A stretch of DNA of 51,517 bases. It comes from Deltaproteobacteria bacterium. GTDB lineage: Bacteria > Desulfobacterota > DSM-4660 > Desulfatiglandales > B25-G16. Position numbers and translations under genes: made by a program. The stretch lies in NCBI GenBank assembly GCA_020351915.1, contig CP070673.1, positions 3,250,779 to 3,302,295 of the forward strand. Reading direction: 5' to 3'. Shown piece after piece: positions 1-8,414 of the stretch; the stretch's first letter is position 1, and each line of letters starts with the position of its first letter. The notes under the pieces were generated by a model, which saw nothing but the letters and a program-made list of their open reading frames with translations, was not told where the DNA came from and ran no database searches.

Positions 1-435
1 CTTTTAACATAGTGGAGTAGGCCCTCCTTGTTAGTATCTTCTAGGCTGATTTGCCTCGCCGTACTCCGATGAGCTCGAATTGTAGTCTTAGTATTTTCAA
101 AAATCCTCCCGCTTTCCGGGATAGTATGGTTACGCTCTGCTCGCGAAAAGATTGTGCTGATATTCTCTCGCCCGTCGGAGCGAAGCGTAGATCCCGCGCA
201 GCGGGGCTCCCTCAGGCTCGCCCGCAGAATACGTGGAGGTATGTAATGAGGCATTCGATTGCCAATGTTCAATCCCTCGTTGGGTGATTGAACGCCCCCA
301 TTGGGGCATGTCAAGCAATCTGTTGTGTATCCTGAGAAAATTTTTCACTCTGTGCCTTTGAGAGCTCCGTTAGAGATATACGGGGATCCTTTAGGGTCGT
401 CATTCAACTCTACCCTTCAATGGGTGGCCGGTGCC
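1..435. other. No gene recognised
   Basis: No convincing coding region. Short ORFs on both strands lack a recognisable domain. A GC-rich stretch around 170-240 contains a small CCCGC/GCGGG hairpin. Short stem-loops lie near 268-290 (CAATCCC paired with a GGG-ATTG segment) and 294-306 (GCCCC/GGGGC). The segment looks like intergenic repeat sequence beyond the 3' end of the minus-strand radical SAM gene. Confidence 0.5.
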
Positions 436-1461
436 TTATGGAGACACGTGTGCATAGAACTCTTTTGGTTTGAGTTCTTGAAATTCCGCCTTCGAGACAA
501 GGTATGTTCTGAGATCCAAGCAAAGATGACATTTTGAAACATAACCTTCCGGTGACTCATGATAGCCAAAATCATGAGCGAAATTAAGGAGTCCGCGGAT
601 ATCGTTGGCTATTAAAAAGCTCAAAACTGGATACTTATCAAGGTCGATTCCATCGGTGACGAGGGAATTGAGGTTTCGCCAATGGCCTAGGGAGATTCCA
701 CCGCAATAGCCTGGCATGAAGTTGCCGTAGTTATCGAAGTGATTGTGCCAATCTCTTAAGAACTGTGGCCGACAGAGCTCGTCAAAGAATCTCTGCGCAG
801 GGTAGGGAGAGTAAAACCCCTTTAATTGATGAGCAGCTCTTCCCATCAAGAATAGCTCAACCTTTTGTGTCAGATCCTCTTTGTTTGTTAGCTCTAAGTA
901 ATCTTCCAGTGAAATCCTTTGCGTAATACCCAATTGCTCAAATCGGTGATAGTATTCTAACTGGTAGACCATCATATCTTCGCCGAACACCTCTCTGCTG
1001 ATTCTAATACACCTCTTGGTTCTTTCAAATGGGATGTATTCAGCATAAAAGGGGTTCACCGAAATTAAGATTCCCTTGAGACCAGTCTCTTTCAAGAGTT
1101 GCAGTCTTTCTCTGGTATCCCCATCTTTTCGGCACCAGTAACAGTTTGTCTCAACGAAGGTCGATGGTATTCTCAATTCATCAGCGATAACTACCGCTTT
1201 CAGTAAAAGGTCAAAATTCAGAAAAGGCTCTCCCCCGGTGAAATGGAGCCCATAGTTCAAACCCACTGATTGATTTCCCCGGGGACTTGGTCTTATTCGC
1301 CCGCTAAGTAATGACAAAACTATCTCCAAATCTTTTTGTGAGATCCAGTCCCCATTCCATTTGGAAGAACAAGCATACATGCAGTGCCGGCACTCGGAGG
1401 TGCATTGGTAGGTTAGTAGTAGTCCACCAGAGATGGGCTTTGGGACCTTGAATCTTACCAT
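436..1461 (-). CDS. Radical SAM protein, function unknown
   Basis: A 341-residue radical SAM enzyme. The SAM-binding [4Fe-4S] motif CxxxCxxC is Cys20, Cys24 and Cys27, and the GGEP motif follows near residues 76-79 (HFTGGEPFLN). Two further cysteine pairs, Cys107/Cys110 (NCYWC) and Cys311/Cys314 (KCHLC), could ligand an auxiliary cluster as in SPASM/twitch-type proteins, but the full pattern of those families is not evident. The gene stands alone, with no same-strand partner in view, so the substrate cannot be inferred. It begins with ATG and ends in a basic, Pro/Tyr-containing tail. The radical SAM assignment is firm; an activating-enzyme or peptide-modifying role is only a possibility. Confidence 0.85.
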   Translation of the reverse strand: MVRFKVPKPISGGLLLTYQCTSECRHCMYACSSKWNGDWISQKDLEIVLSLLSGRIRPSPRGNQSVGLNYGLHFTGGEPFLNFDLLLKAVVIADELRIPSTFVETNCYWCRKDGDTRERLQLLKETGLKGILISVNPFYAEYIPFERTKRCIRISREVFGEDMMVYQLEYYHRFEQLGITQRISLEDYLELTNKEDLTQKVELFLMGRAAHQLKGFYSPYPAQRFFDELCRPQFLRDWHNHFDNYGNFMPGYCGGISLGHWRNLNSLVTDGIDLDKYPVLSFLIANDIRGLLNFAHDFGYHESPEGYVSKCHLCLDLRTYLVSKAEFQELKPKEFYAHVSP

Positions 1462-1818
1462 TTCAGACTCCGCGCCTCAAGAATACCTTTTTCATCAAGT
1501 GTCATGTCAGCTTATGTCAATCGGTGGAAAAAAACAAGTTTCACCTGTCGATTTCATGAGAGGTTCACATTCTCTTGCATAGGCATTGTTAATTGGGGTG
1601 GAGCCCGATCAATGCAGTATCGCAGGAACGTAGGAATAGGCAAAGTTTAAGTCCGTAGAAAAGCATTTCTTTATGCCTAAATGTTTTGCCTTTTTCCTGG
1701 ATGTGTGGCAAATTGACATCCTTTTCCTTTTAGAGAAGCCATGTGCGGAAAGATTAAGTGGAGATTGTTTTGTCTCCGTGTGTTTGCCGAAAGTTGAACA
1801 GAAGAGAGGAGAGCATTT
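1462..1818. other. Divergent intergenic region, no element identified
   Basis: This separates the minus-strand radical SAM gene from the plus-strand CoA-transferase and should hold both promoters. A TTGACA hexamer at 1713-1718 has no good -10 box at 16-18 nt, so I do not call a promoter. No hairpin or RNA gene stands out. A GAGGAG ribosome binding site lies just upstream of the start at 1819. Confidence 0.4.
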
Positions 1819-3054
1819 ATGACGGATTACATGAATAAGACGGGGGAAAGACCGATGCCCCTCGAGGGTGTATGTGTGCTCGAGTACGCCGTTTTTCATG
1901 CAGGCCCGGGCACCAGCGCCATCCTCGGTGATCTTGGTGCGGAGGTGATCAAGGTCGAAAATGGGTTAGGAGATCCGGAGCGCTATTGGAAGGAGGTGGG
2001 AGGCATGGATCTTTCAATGCCTGACGGGGAGGGCGCCATGTTCGAGATCTCAAACCGGAACAAAAAGGCGATTTGGCTTGATATTACGAAAAAGAAAGGA
2101 CGGGAAATCCTCTTTCAGCTTATCAAGGAGGCAGACGTTTTTCTCACAAATTTGCGGAAGAGCACCAAGGTCAAGCTGGGCATCGACTATGTAAGCCTGG
2201 CCAAAATCAATCCAAAGATCATCCATGCAAACGTGTCCGGGTATGGCCCCCAAGGCCCTGTGAGTGATCAAGGGGCCTATGATCCCATGGGGCAGGCGCG
2301 ATCGGGGATGATGTTTGCAACGGGGGTCAAGGAACCAGCTCTTGTGAACCTTGCTGTTTTGGATCAGGCTACTGCCATTGCCGCAAGCCATGCGATACTG
2401 ACGGCCCTGTTTTTTAGGGAACGGCGCGGTATTGGCCAGGAGGTGCATTTGTCTCTTTACAGTACAGGATTATGGCTGATGTATATTAACATGATGATGA
2501 TCGGAAGCTTATCGATTGATCCCGCTGCGGAGTCGGGCCGTTTCCAGAACTCCCCTTTGCGCAATCGCTTCTGCTGCAAGGATGGGAAATGGCTCATAGG
2601 GGCCCACCATCCCGAGGAGAAATACTGGCCCGGTTTCTGTGAGGCCACAGAGCAGACCGCTTTGTTAAGCGATTCACGCTTTCAAGACGACGCCGGCCGT
2701 AGAGGGCACTGTCAGGAACTGATAGAGCTTTTCGATGAGGTTTTTGCAACCAAAACGCGAGATGAATGGTTAAACTTATTGGAGGCGAAGGGGCTCATGT
2801 TCTGCCCGGTGCAGGGTTCACGAGAGGTGTTCAAAGATCCTCAGGCTCTGATCAACAAGTACCTTGTCGACTTCGAGCATCCAACCTACGGCACGTTGAA
2901 GATCCCCGGTTATCCGGTGCACTTCAGTGCGGCACGGGCCGGAACACAAACCAAGGCGCCAGCTCTAGGGGAGCATACCGATGTGATCATGCGACGGATC
3001 GGTTATTCGGAGGGGGAAATCCACAATCTGAAAGCGGAAGGGGTGATTCGGTGA
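1819..3054 (+). CDS. Class III (CaiB/BaiF family) CoA-transferase
   Basis: A 411-residue cytoplasmic CoA-transferase of family III, which moves CoA between acyl-CoA and a free acid through an aspartyl-CoA intermediate. The N-terminal segment GPGTSAILGDLGAEVIKVE (about residues 29-47) is the family's nucleotide-binding-like fold. Asp155 in the YDPMGQARSGMM segment is the likely catalytic aspartate. Length is normal (about 390-420). The start at 1819 has GAGGAG 7-8 nt upstream; a second Met at codon 5 is possible. It converges on asd with a 45-nt gap and has no operon partner. Clostridial phenyllactate CoA-transferase (FldA) belongs to this family and feeds a 2-hydroxyacyl-CoA dehydratase like the one encoded at 9.2-12.4 kb, so a shared pathway is possible. 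The acid used cannot be read from the sequence. Confidence 0.9.
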   Translation: MTDYMNKTGERPMPLEGVCVLEYAVFHAGPGTSAILGDLGAEVIKVENGLGDPERYWKEVGGMDLSMPDGEGAMFEISNRNKKAIWLDITKKKGREILFQLIKEADVFLTNLRKSTKVKLGIDYVSLAKINPKIIHANVSGYGPQGPVSDQGAYDPMGQARSGMMFATGVKEPALVNLAVLDQATAIAASHAILTALFFRERRGIGQEVHLSLYSTGLWLMYINMMMIGSLSIDPAAESGRFQNSPLRNRFCCKDGKWLIGAHHPEEKYWPGFCEATEQTALLSDSRFQDDAGRRGHCQELIELFDEVFATKTRDEWLNLLEAKGLMFCPVQGSREVFKDPQALINKYLVDFEHPTYGTLKIPGYPVHFSAARAGTQTKAPALGEHTDVIMRRIGYSEGEIHNLKAEGVIR

Positions 3055-3099
3055 ACTGGTTTGCAGGGCCGAAAATAGGCGTAACCACTCCATACTCCC

Positions 3100-4215
3100 T
3101 TATGAGAGATGTTCGATGATTATCCTCAGTATTCTCCGTAGGGGTTCTGCGGCGCCCCAGAGAAGCTGGTCTCCTACGGTGAATGCAGCCACATATTCGG
3201 GCCCCATCAACATCTTTCGCAATCTGCCTATGGGAACGGTCAGCATGCCGTTTACTGCTGCCGGGGTCAGGGACTGAAGGGTGGAATCTCTATCATTCGG
3301 TACCAATCTGACCCACTGGTTCCCGGTTTGAATGAGATCAGACACCTCGTCGATCGGGAGTTCTTTTTTCAGTTTAATGGTCAGGCCCTGGCTGTGGCAT
3401 CGCATGGCACTCACGCGAACGCACACACCATCGACGGGGATCATTTCACCTGTTTGCAGGATTTTGTTGGTCTCCACAGAGCCCTTCCATTCTTCCCTTG
3501 TCTGCCCTGACTCCATTGGTGAGTCGATCCATGGAATCAAACTCCCTGCCAGGGGAGCCAGGAAGTTCTCGACGGGGAAACCTGTGCTTCTCAATTTTGC
3601 CGTGACAACCTCATCTATGGCAATGGCGGTAGACCCCGGGTCATTGAGTAGTGGTTGTGAAGCTTTTCCCAGAACTGCCATCTGCGCGATAAGCTCTTTC
3701 ATGTGTTTGGCGCCTGCTCCTGATGCAGCCTGGTAGGTCATGGTAGAGATCCATTCGATATGACCCGAGGCGAAAAGGCCCGAAAGGGCCATGAGCATAA
3801 GAGTCACCGTGCAATTGCCACCTATATAGAGTTTGATTCCAGACGCCAGACCAGAATCGATCACGGACCGGTTGACGGGATCCAGCACGATAATGGATTC
3901 ATCATTCATGCGGAGGGCAGAGGACGAGTCTATCCAATAGCCGTTCCACCCCTTCTTGCGCACTTCGGGGTATACCTTTTTGGTATAATCGCCGCCCTGA
4001 CAGGTAAGGACAATATCCATTGAACAAAGAGGCTCGATGTCATAGGCGTCCGCCAATGGAGGAATGTCAAGTCCAACCCCGGGGCCTTTCCCTCCGATGT
4101 TAGAGGTCGTAAAAAAGACCGGCTCAAATCCCTTAAAGTCCCGCTCTTCTTGCATCCGGCTCAGGAGAACGGAACCAACCATGCCTCGCCACCCGACAAA
4201 GCCAATTCGCAACAT
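3100..4215 (-). CDS. asd: Aspartate-semialdehyde dehydrogenase
   Basis: NADPH-dependent reductive dephosphorylation of L-aspartyl-4-phosphate to aspartate semialdehyde, the branch-point step to lysine/diaminopimelate, threonine and methionine. The protein starts MLRIGFVGWRGMVGSVLL, with the Rossmann glycine motif typical of the gamma-proteobacterial Asd type. The nucleophile is Cys135 in IGGNCTVTLMLM, the same number as in E. coli Asd, and the later RVSAMRCHSQ segment carries the substrate-binding Arg and catalytic His. Length is 371 residues (E. coli 367). An in-frame ATG 18 nt upstream (4233) exists, but GGAGGG sits 4-5 nt before 4215, so I start there. It is divergent from dapA, which makes the next lysine-pathway enzyme. 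Only dapA carries the riboswitch. Confidence 0.95.
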   Translation of the reverse strand: MLRIGFVGWRGMVGSVLLSRMQEERDFKGFEPVFFTTSNIGGKGPGVGLDIPPLADAYDIEPLCSMDIVLTCQGGDYTKKVYPEVRKKGWNGYWIDSSSALRMNDESIIVLDPVNRSVIDSGLASGIKLYIGGNCTVTLMLMALSGLFASGHIEWISTMTYQAASGAGAKHMKELIAQMAVLGKASQPLLNDPGSTAIAIDEVVTAKLRSTGFPVENFLAPLAGSLIPWIDSPMESGQTREEWKGSVETNKILQTGEMIPVDGVCVRVSAMRCHSQGLTIKLKKELPIDEVSDLIQTGNQWVRLVPNDRDSTLQSLTPAAVNGMLTVPIGRLRKMLMGPEYVAAFTVGDQLLWGAAEPLRRILRIIIEHLS

Positions 4216-4521
4216 AATACCCTCCACACGCATCGGTTTCTGGAATGAAAGATTCTTATATAGACTTAATCTCTCCCGGCTTCAAGGAAAAATTTGCATT
4301 GTTGCCGTACGATTATCATATCCTTCTATAGTGAAAGACACCGTGCCAAAATCCCAAAGTCTGGAAACTCAGGCTAAGGGGGTTTTATCTCAAGGTTCGC
4401 TAAGCTTTAATTGTTGTAACAACTACGGACACGCAAGTTTTGACGTTGAGCAAAGCAGTCGGAATATTGGGTAACCAAAAAAGTCAGGGGAATGAAGCGG
4501 GGAGAATGGGTCGCTTTTTTC

Positions 4522-4550
4522 TTGACACCTGATATTGCATCTTTTAGGGT
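4522..4550 (+). promoter_or_regulatory. Sigma70-type promoter of the dapA leader
   Basis: TTGACA at 4522-4527, a 17-nt spacer, then TAGGGT at 4545-4550. The -35 is perfect and the -10 keeps T, A and the final T. Predicted transcription starts near 4557, exactly where the first helix of the lysine riboswitch begins, which supports the call. Confidence 0.7.
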
Positions 4551-4557
4551 GGTCTAG

Positions 4558-4739
4558 AGCCAGAGTTGAGGCGCGGTACTCAACATTAGCCGCAGGAAAG
4601 GGGAGCAGGCCCCGACCTTGATCTTGCGGTGAAAGGGTGTGCCGCCGAAGTCCGCTATTGGCCTGTTACGAAAGTGGGCTGGGACTGTGGAGAAGATCCG
4701 TAGTACTGTCACGGTTTTCCGTGGAGCGCTCTCTTGGTT
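4558..4739 (+). promoter_or_regulatory. Lysine riboswitch (L box)
   Basis: A cis-acting RNA aptamer that binds lysine, in the leader of dapA. Several conserved blocks of the L-box class appear in the right order: GAGGCGCGG near 4569, GGTGAAAGGG at 4629-4638, CGCCGAAG at 4643-4650, GCTGG at 4678-4682, and ACTGTC followed by the CACGG-TTTT-CCGTG hairpin (4710-4723) and GGAGCGCTCTC. The closing helix P1 can form between 4558-4565 (AGCCAGAG) and 4731-4739 (CTCTTGGTT), with one bulge and G-U pairs. A terminator follows directly, so the expected mode is premature termination when lysine is abundant. The match is from memory of the B. subtilis lysC leader, but the conserved blocks are specific. Confidence 0.92.
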
Positions 4740-4744
4740 GGTTT

Positions 4745-4774
4745 GCAGTTGGAGCGTGCTCCAACTGCTTTTTT
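4745..4774 (+). terminator. Riboswitch-controlled intrinsic terminator
   Basis: A perfect 11-bp inverted repeat, GCAGTTGGAGC and GCTCCAACTGC, separated by only 2 nt (so the real loop is larger), followed by TTTTTT. It begins 6 nt after the P1 strand of the lysine riboswitch and ends 36 nt before dapA. This is the expected off-switch. Confidence 0.9.
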
Positions 4775-4810
4775 ATTTGGACCCGGAATATTTAAGAAGG
4801 AGGGAATGAG

Positions 4811-5845
4811 ATGTTTAGTGGGTGTTATACGGCTTTGGCGACGCCGTTCAAGGGCAATGAGGTAGACTACGAAGGACTGAGAAGATTGGTGGAATTTCAG
4901 ATCTCAGGTGGTGTGAGCGGAATACTCGCTGTGGGTACGACAGGAGAAAGCCCGACACTAACCTGGGAAGAACATAACAAGGTAACCCAGGTGGTTGCCG
5001 AAAAATGCAAGGGGAGGTGTCAGAGCATTGCAGGGACCGGGAGTAACAGCACCCAGGAAACAATGGAAAGCACGGCGTATGCGGTCCAATTGGGAGCTGA
5101 CGCTGCACTACTAGTTGACCCTTACTATAATGGACCGAGTTCCCTTGAAATCCGCAGGGAATACGTTGCCCCTGTGGCTGAAAGGTTTCCCCAGATTCAA
5201 TTTATCCCCTATGTGATTCCCGGCAGAACGGGGACGCAGCTTCTCCCTGAGGACCTTGCCATACTTCATAAGCAGTTCGCCAATATATCTGCGGTTAAAG
5301 AAGCTACAGGGAGCATCGAAAATATGAGAAGGACAAGGGAGTGCTGCGGGGAGGACTTTGCGATACTGTCCGGGGATGATGACAAAACCTTTTCTATGAT
5401 GACAGATACGCTCATTAAGGCAAAGGGGGTTATCTCAGTGGCCTCAAACATTGTCCCCAAGGCAGTGCAGGAAATGACTAGGCTTCTCAATGAAGGGCAA
5501 CGGGGCGAAGCAGAAAAACTCATGGATGCCTTGACACCCCTTTTTGGGATTGTGACTGTGAAAACCGAAGAGGATAGCCCTTATGGCACAGTGCTTTGTC
5601 GCGCGAGAAACCCTCTCGCCACAAAGACTCTTATGGCGATCCTTGGTATGCCTGTTGGTCCATGTCGCCAACCACTAGGCAAGATGACCAAAAAGGGCCT
5701 CGACGTAGTCTTAAACGCAGGCCACACCGTGTGGAAGAAAAACCCCGAGGTCCTCAAACCGGTCGCCGATTTTTTTGGCGTGGATGTCGAAGCAAGGCTC
5801 AATGACCAGTCAATTCTGGCAGGGCTAACATATGCCGAATATTAA
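4811..5845 (+). CDS. dapA: 4-hydroxy-tetrahydrodipicolinate synthase (DapA)
   Basis: Condenses pyruvate with aspartate semialdehyde, the first committed step to diaminopimelate and lysine. The TIM-barrel signatures are present: VGTTGESPTLTWEEH (41-55), GTGSNST, the Tyr134 segment FIPYVIPGRTG (equivalent to E. coli Tyr133) and the Schiff-base Lys163 in ISAVKEATGS. At 344 residues it is about 50 longer than typical DapA, with the excess at the C terminus. The NAL/DHDPS superfamily includes other pyruvate aldolases, but the lysine riboswitch directly upstream and the divergent asd strongly favour DapA. The start at 4811 has an AAGGAGGG ribosome binding site. No dapB is in the window. Confidence 0.93.
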   Translation: MFSGCYTALATPFKGNEVDYEGLRRLVEFQISGGVSGILAVGTTGESPTLTWEEHNKVTQVVAEKCKGRCQSIAGTGSNSTQETMESTAYAVQLGADAALLVDPYYNGPSSLEIRREYVAPVAERFPQIQFIPYVIPGRTGTQLLPEDLAILHKQFANISAVKEATGSIENMRRTRECCGEDFAILSGDDDKTFSMMTDTLIKAKGVISVASNIVPKAVQEMTRLLNEGQRGEAEKLMDALTPLFGIVTVKTEEDSPYGTVLCRARNPLATKTLMAILGMPVGPCRQPLGKMTKKGLDVVLNAGHTVWKKNPEVLKPVADFFGVDVEARLNDQSILAGLTYAEY

Positions 5846-5972
5846 GGGAAGGGGCTATGGGGAAGGCCATAAAAAGAAAAAGCCCCCCTGTCCCCAGGTA
5901 AGGAAGGAGAAGCTGAGTTTTTCAGGACAAGTATTATGCAAAGGCCTCGAAATGTGACTCCCTATTCGATTA

Positions 5973-7556
5973 CTAATGCTTATCCAAGATTTCCCTGATT
6001 TTTTGGGATAATTGGTCTAAGGTAAAAGGCTTCTGGATAAAACCATTGCACCGATGGTCAAGCATTTCAGCCGCCTGGTCATCGATGCCATTACCACTTG
6101 CAAAAAGAACCTTTATGCCAGGGTTACTCTCCCTTATTCGGTGATAGGCTGCTCCTGTTTCCCGGAGATCGGGCGTAACTATGTCAAGGAGCACCATATC
6201 GATCTTGTCCTTATTTTCTTGATAAAGTCTAACGGCCTCTTCTCCCCACCTCGCACTGAGCACCTCATAACCCAGTTTTTTCAGCATCTTGCTGCCCACC
6301 TCAGCAATCATATCCTCACCATGTACAAAAAGAATTGTCTCTCGCTCCTTCAGACTCTGTCCAGGCGATCCTTCCCCTCTTAGGGCTTCTCCTTTTGGTA
6401 CCGGCAGAAAAATGTTAAAGGCAGTTCCTTCACCTTTCTTGCTGGAGACGTTTATGATCCCACTATGATTTTTGATGATTCCGTATGCGGCGGCAAGACC
6501 TAATCCTTTCGCTCTGCCCATTTCTTTGGTGGTAAAGAATGGCTCGAATATCCGTTGCTGAGTAATCTCATCTATGCCAATTCCATTATCCCTCACAGAT
6601 ATTTTCACAAACCTTCCCGGTTCCAGGTCATAGGGTTTTACATAGCTCTCGTCAAGGGTGACGTTTTCGGACTCAAGATATAAGTCGCCTCCCTCAGGAA
6701 CGGCCTGCCAGGCATTAACGTAAAGGTTTAAAAATACCTGTTCAATCTGCCCCTGGTCTACCTCTACCGGCCAGATATCTTTTTCAAATTTTTTATGTAT
6801 TTGAATCTCCTGCTTTGTGCGGCCAAAGATATGTGAAGACTTTTCTATGAGCTCGTTAAGATTGGTGCGCCTTACATCGTATTTTCCACCTCTCGCGAAG
6901 CCTAAGAGTTGTTTGGTCAAATCCGCTCCACTTTTAACCTGTTGCTCAATATGTTTAAGTTTTTCATAATGGGGATGAGTGGAGTCAATGCCAAGAAGCA
7001 CCAATGAAGCATTTCCTTGGATGCCCATAAGTAAATTGTTAAAGCAATGGGCGATGCCACCTGCAAGAGTGCCGATTGCTTGCATCTTTTGTTCCTGGTA
7101 GATCTGGACTTCAAGGTTTTGCTTTTCTTTGTCCACCCGCCTGCGTTCCGTAATGTCTCTGACCCATACTTGTATCCAAGACACGCCGTTGAAAGCAATG
7201 GACCGGGCGCTAATCTCCACATCACAGTACGATCCATTTTTGCGGCGCAGCTTGACCTCCAGTTGTGAAAGGATATGGGCACCGCGCGCGCAAGCCTTCA
7301 CGTTTTCTAGGATAAGATTTTGAAAGTCAGGATGGTAGAGCAGCCGATGATCAATCCCTTGCAGTTCCCCCCGCTCATAGCCGAGTAATTCATGGACTCG
7401 CTTGTTGGCAAAGATAATTTTAGGGCCTTTTTGGATAAATATGCCGTCGAAACCCTCCTCAACAAGAGTTCGGTACTTTTCTTCATTCTGCTGCAGCAAC
7501 TCCTCCGCCATTTCTTCTTTGAGGAATTGTCTTGCGCCATTCAAAGCAGTTTCCAT
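5973..7556 (-). CDS. PAS sensor histidine kinase with fused receiver domain
   Basis: A 527-residue hybrid kinase with no predicted membrane segment, so cytoplasmic. Order: a short N-terminal helix, a PAS domain (about 25-140, ending VWVRDITERRR), a dimerisation/phosphoacceptor helix with His170 in GGIAHCFNN (usually AHDFNN), a HATPase domain with N box (NLYVNAWQAV), DNGIGID, FEPFFTTKE and GLGLA, and a C-terminal receiver (about 405-527). The receiver keeps the phosphoacceptor Asp in DMVLLDIVTPD and the Lys in FIQKPF. Its usual acidic pair is replaced: the strand reads ILFVHGED where VVDDE is normal. It is monocistronic, between dapA and a 560-bp gap. Signal and target are unknown. Confidence 0.9.
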   Translation of the reverse strand: METALNGARQFLKEEMAEELLQQNEEKYRTLVEEGFDGIFIQKGPKIIFANKRVHELLGYERGELQGIDHRLLYHPDFQNLILENVKACARGAHILSQLEVKLRRKNGSYCDVEISARSIAFNGVSWIQVWVRDITERRRVDKEKQNLEVQIYQEQKMQAIGTLAGGIAHCFNNLLMGIQGNASLVLLGIDSTHPHYEKLKHIEQQVKSGADLTKQLLGFARGGKYDVRRTNLNELIEKSSHIFGRTKQEIQIHKKFEKDIWPVEVDQGQIEQVFLNLYVNAWQAVPEGGDLYLESENVTLDESYVKPYDLEPGRFVKISVRDNGIGIDEITQQRIFEPFFTTKEMGRAKGLGLAAAYGIIKNHSGIINVSSKKGEGTAFNIFLPVPKGEALRGEGSPGQSLKERETILFVHGEDMIAEVGSKMLKKLGYEVLSARWGEEAVRLYQENKDKIDMVLLDIVTPDLRETGAAYHRIRESNPGIKVLFASGNGIDDQAAEMLDHRCNGFIQKPFTLDQLSQKIREILDKH

Positions 7557-8120
7557 AGCCTTACTCTCAATTCAAGGCGATGTTTACATATAGGGAGTGC
7601 CCAATCTATGTAAGAAAAAACAGAGATGTCTGTCAAAGGCGATTATTTCAAAAATTATTTTAGCCCTTGTCTGTGTTTTCGACAGACGTAACATATTGAT
7701 TTTATGTAGAGAATGCTCAGTAGCCCCTTCAAATCTTTACTGGATATAGAAATAAGAGGCTTGAGAAATTAACTTTGAATTCAAACAGTTGTGCTTCTTT
7801 TCGATAAAGGAAGAGATTTTATCCATATTGCCAAACTTTCATTTTCTTCAAAAAGCTATGTTTTTTGAATTCTTTCGTTTTGTTCCCTTTCAGTTTTTCT
7901 GTTCTTGGAGAGGATACGTCGTAGCTTCCGGAGTAGGCAGGAATCTTGCTTACCCTTGAATGGTTACGCCGGGGAAGGCTAAGCGGAAAAAAGGAGATCA
8001 GTTTTTTGTAAGAAGTAATAGCAATTGGTTTCTTGTCGATTTTTTTAGTATTTTTTTTCAGGATATTTTAGAAGCTTATGATCAGAGATTCTGAAACACG
8101 AGTACAAGAAAGGAGATTGT
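7557..8120. other. Gene-less region, no element identified
   Basis: An AT-rich intergenic stretch between the divergent histidine kinase and the thiamine-binding-family gene. I looked for a TPP riboswitch because of the downstream gene and found no CTGAGA or GGATAAT-type blocks. A GC-richer patch at 7910-7985 has no convincing stem. The ribosome binding site AAAGGAGAT lies just before 8121. Confidence 0.4.
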
Positions 8121-8414
8121 ATGAGCGTACTCATCCATTTCTCAATTCTCCTTTTAGACAAAGGCAAAAGCGTGAGCCCCTATGTTGCAAGGGCAGTAAG
8201 AATCATTCGGAAAAGTGGTTTGAAGTCCAAACTTGGCCCTATGGGCACGAGTATTGAGGGGGAGTGGGACGAAGTCATTACACTGGTCGGCCGCTGCCTG
8301 CAGGACCTTAAGAAAGACTGCGATCGAGTGTATATGACTATCACTGGCGATTACAGAAGGGGTGGCTCTGGACGCATCGAGAGCAAGGTAAAGTCTTTAA
8401 AGAGCAAAATATAG
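8121..8414 (+). CDS. MTH1187/YkoF family thiamine-binding protein
   Basis: A 97-residue cytoplasmic protein of the UPF0045/MTH1187 family, ferredoxin-like folds that bind thiamine or related hydroxymethylpyrimidine compounds. Diagnostic features are the N-terminal strand VLIHFSILLLDKG, followed by SVSPYVARAVRIIRKSGL, then GPMGTSIEGEWDEVI and the VYMTITGDYRRG strand. Length matches the family (about 95-105). An AAAGGAG site 5-7 nt upstream supports the ATG start. It stands alone with no thiamine gene in view. The biochemical role of the family is poorly settled. Confidence 0.85.
   Translation: MSVLIHFSILLLDKGKSVSPYVARAVRIIRKSGLKSKLGPMGTSIEGEWDEVITLVGRCLQDLKKDCDRVYMTITGDYRRGGSGRIESKVKSLKSKI

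Noticed and set aside
51..348. Short ORFs on both strands at the window start
   Set aside because: No domain, no ribosome binding site, and they overlap one another on opposite strands.
1713..1741. Promoter of the CoA-transferase
   Set aside because: The TTGACA lacks an acceptable -10 box at 16-18 nt.
2050..2448. 132-codon minus-strand ORF
   Set aside because: Lies entirely inside the CoA-transferase gene in the opposite strand; composition is that of a shadow frame.
7557..8120. TPP riboswitch upstream of the thiamine-binding-family gene
   Set aside because: The conserved CTGAGA and GGATAAT-like blocks are absent.
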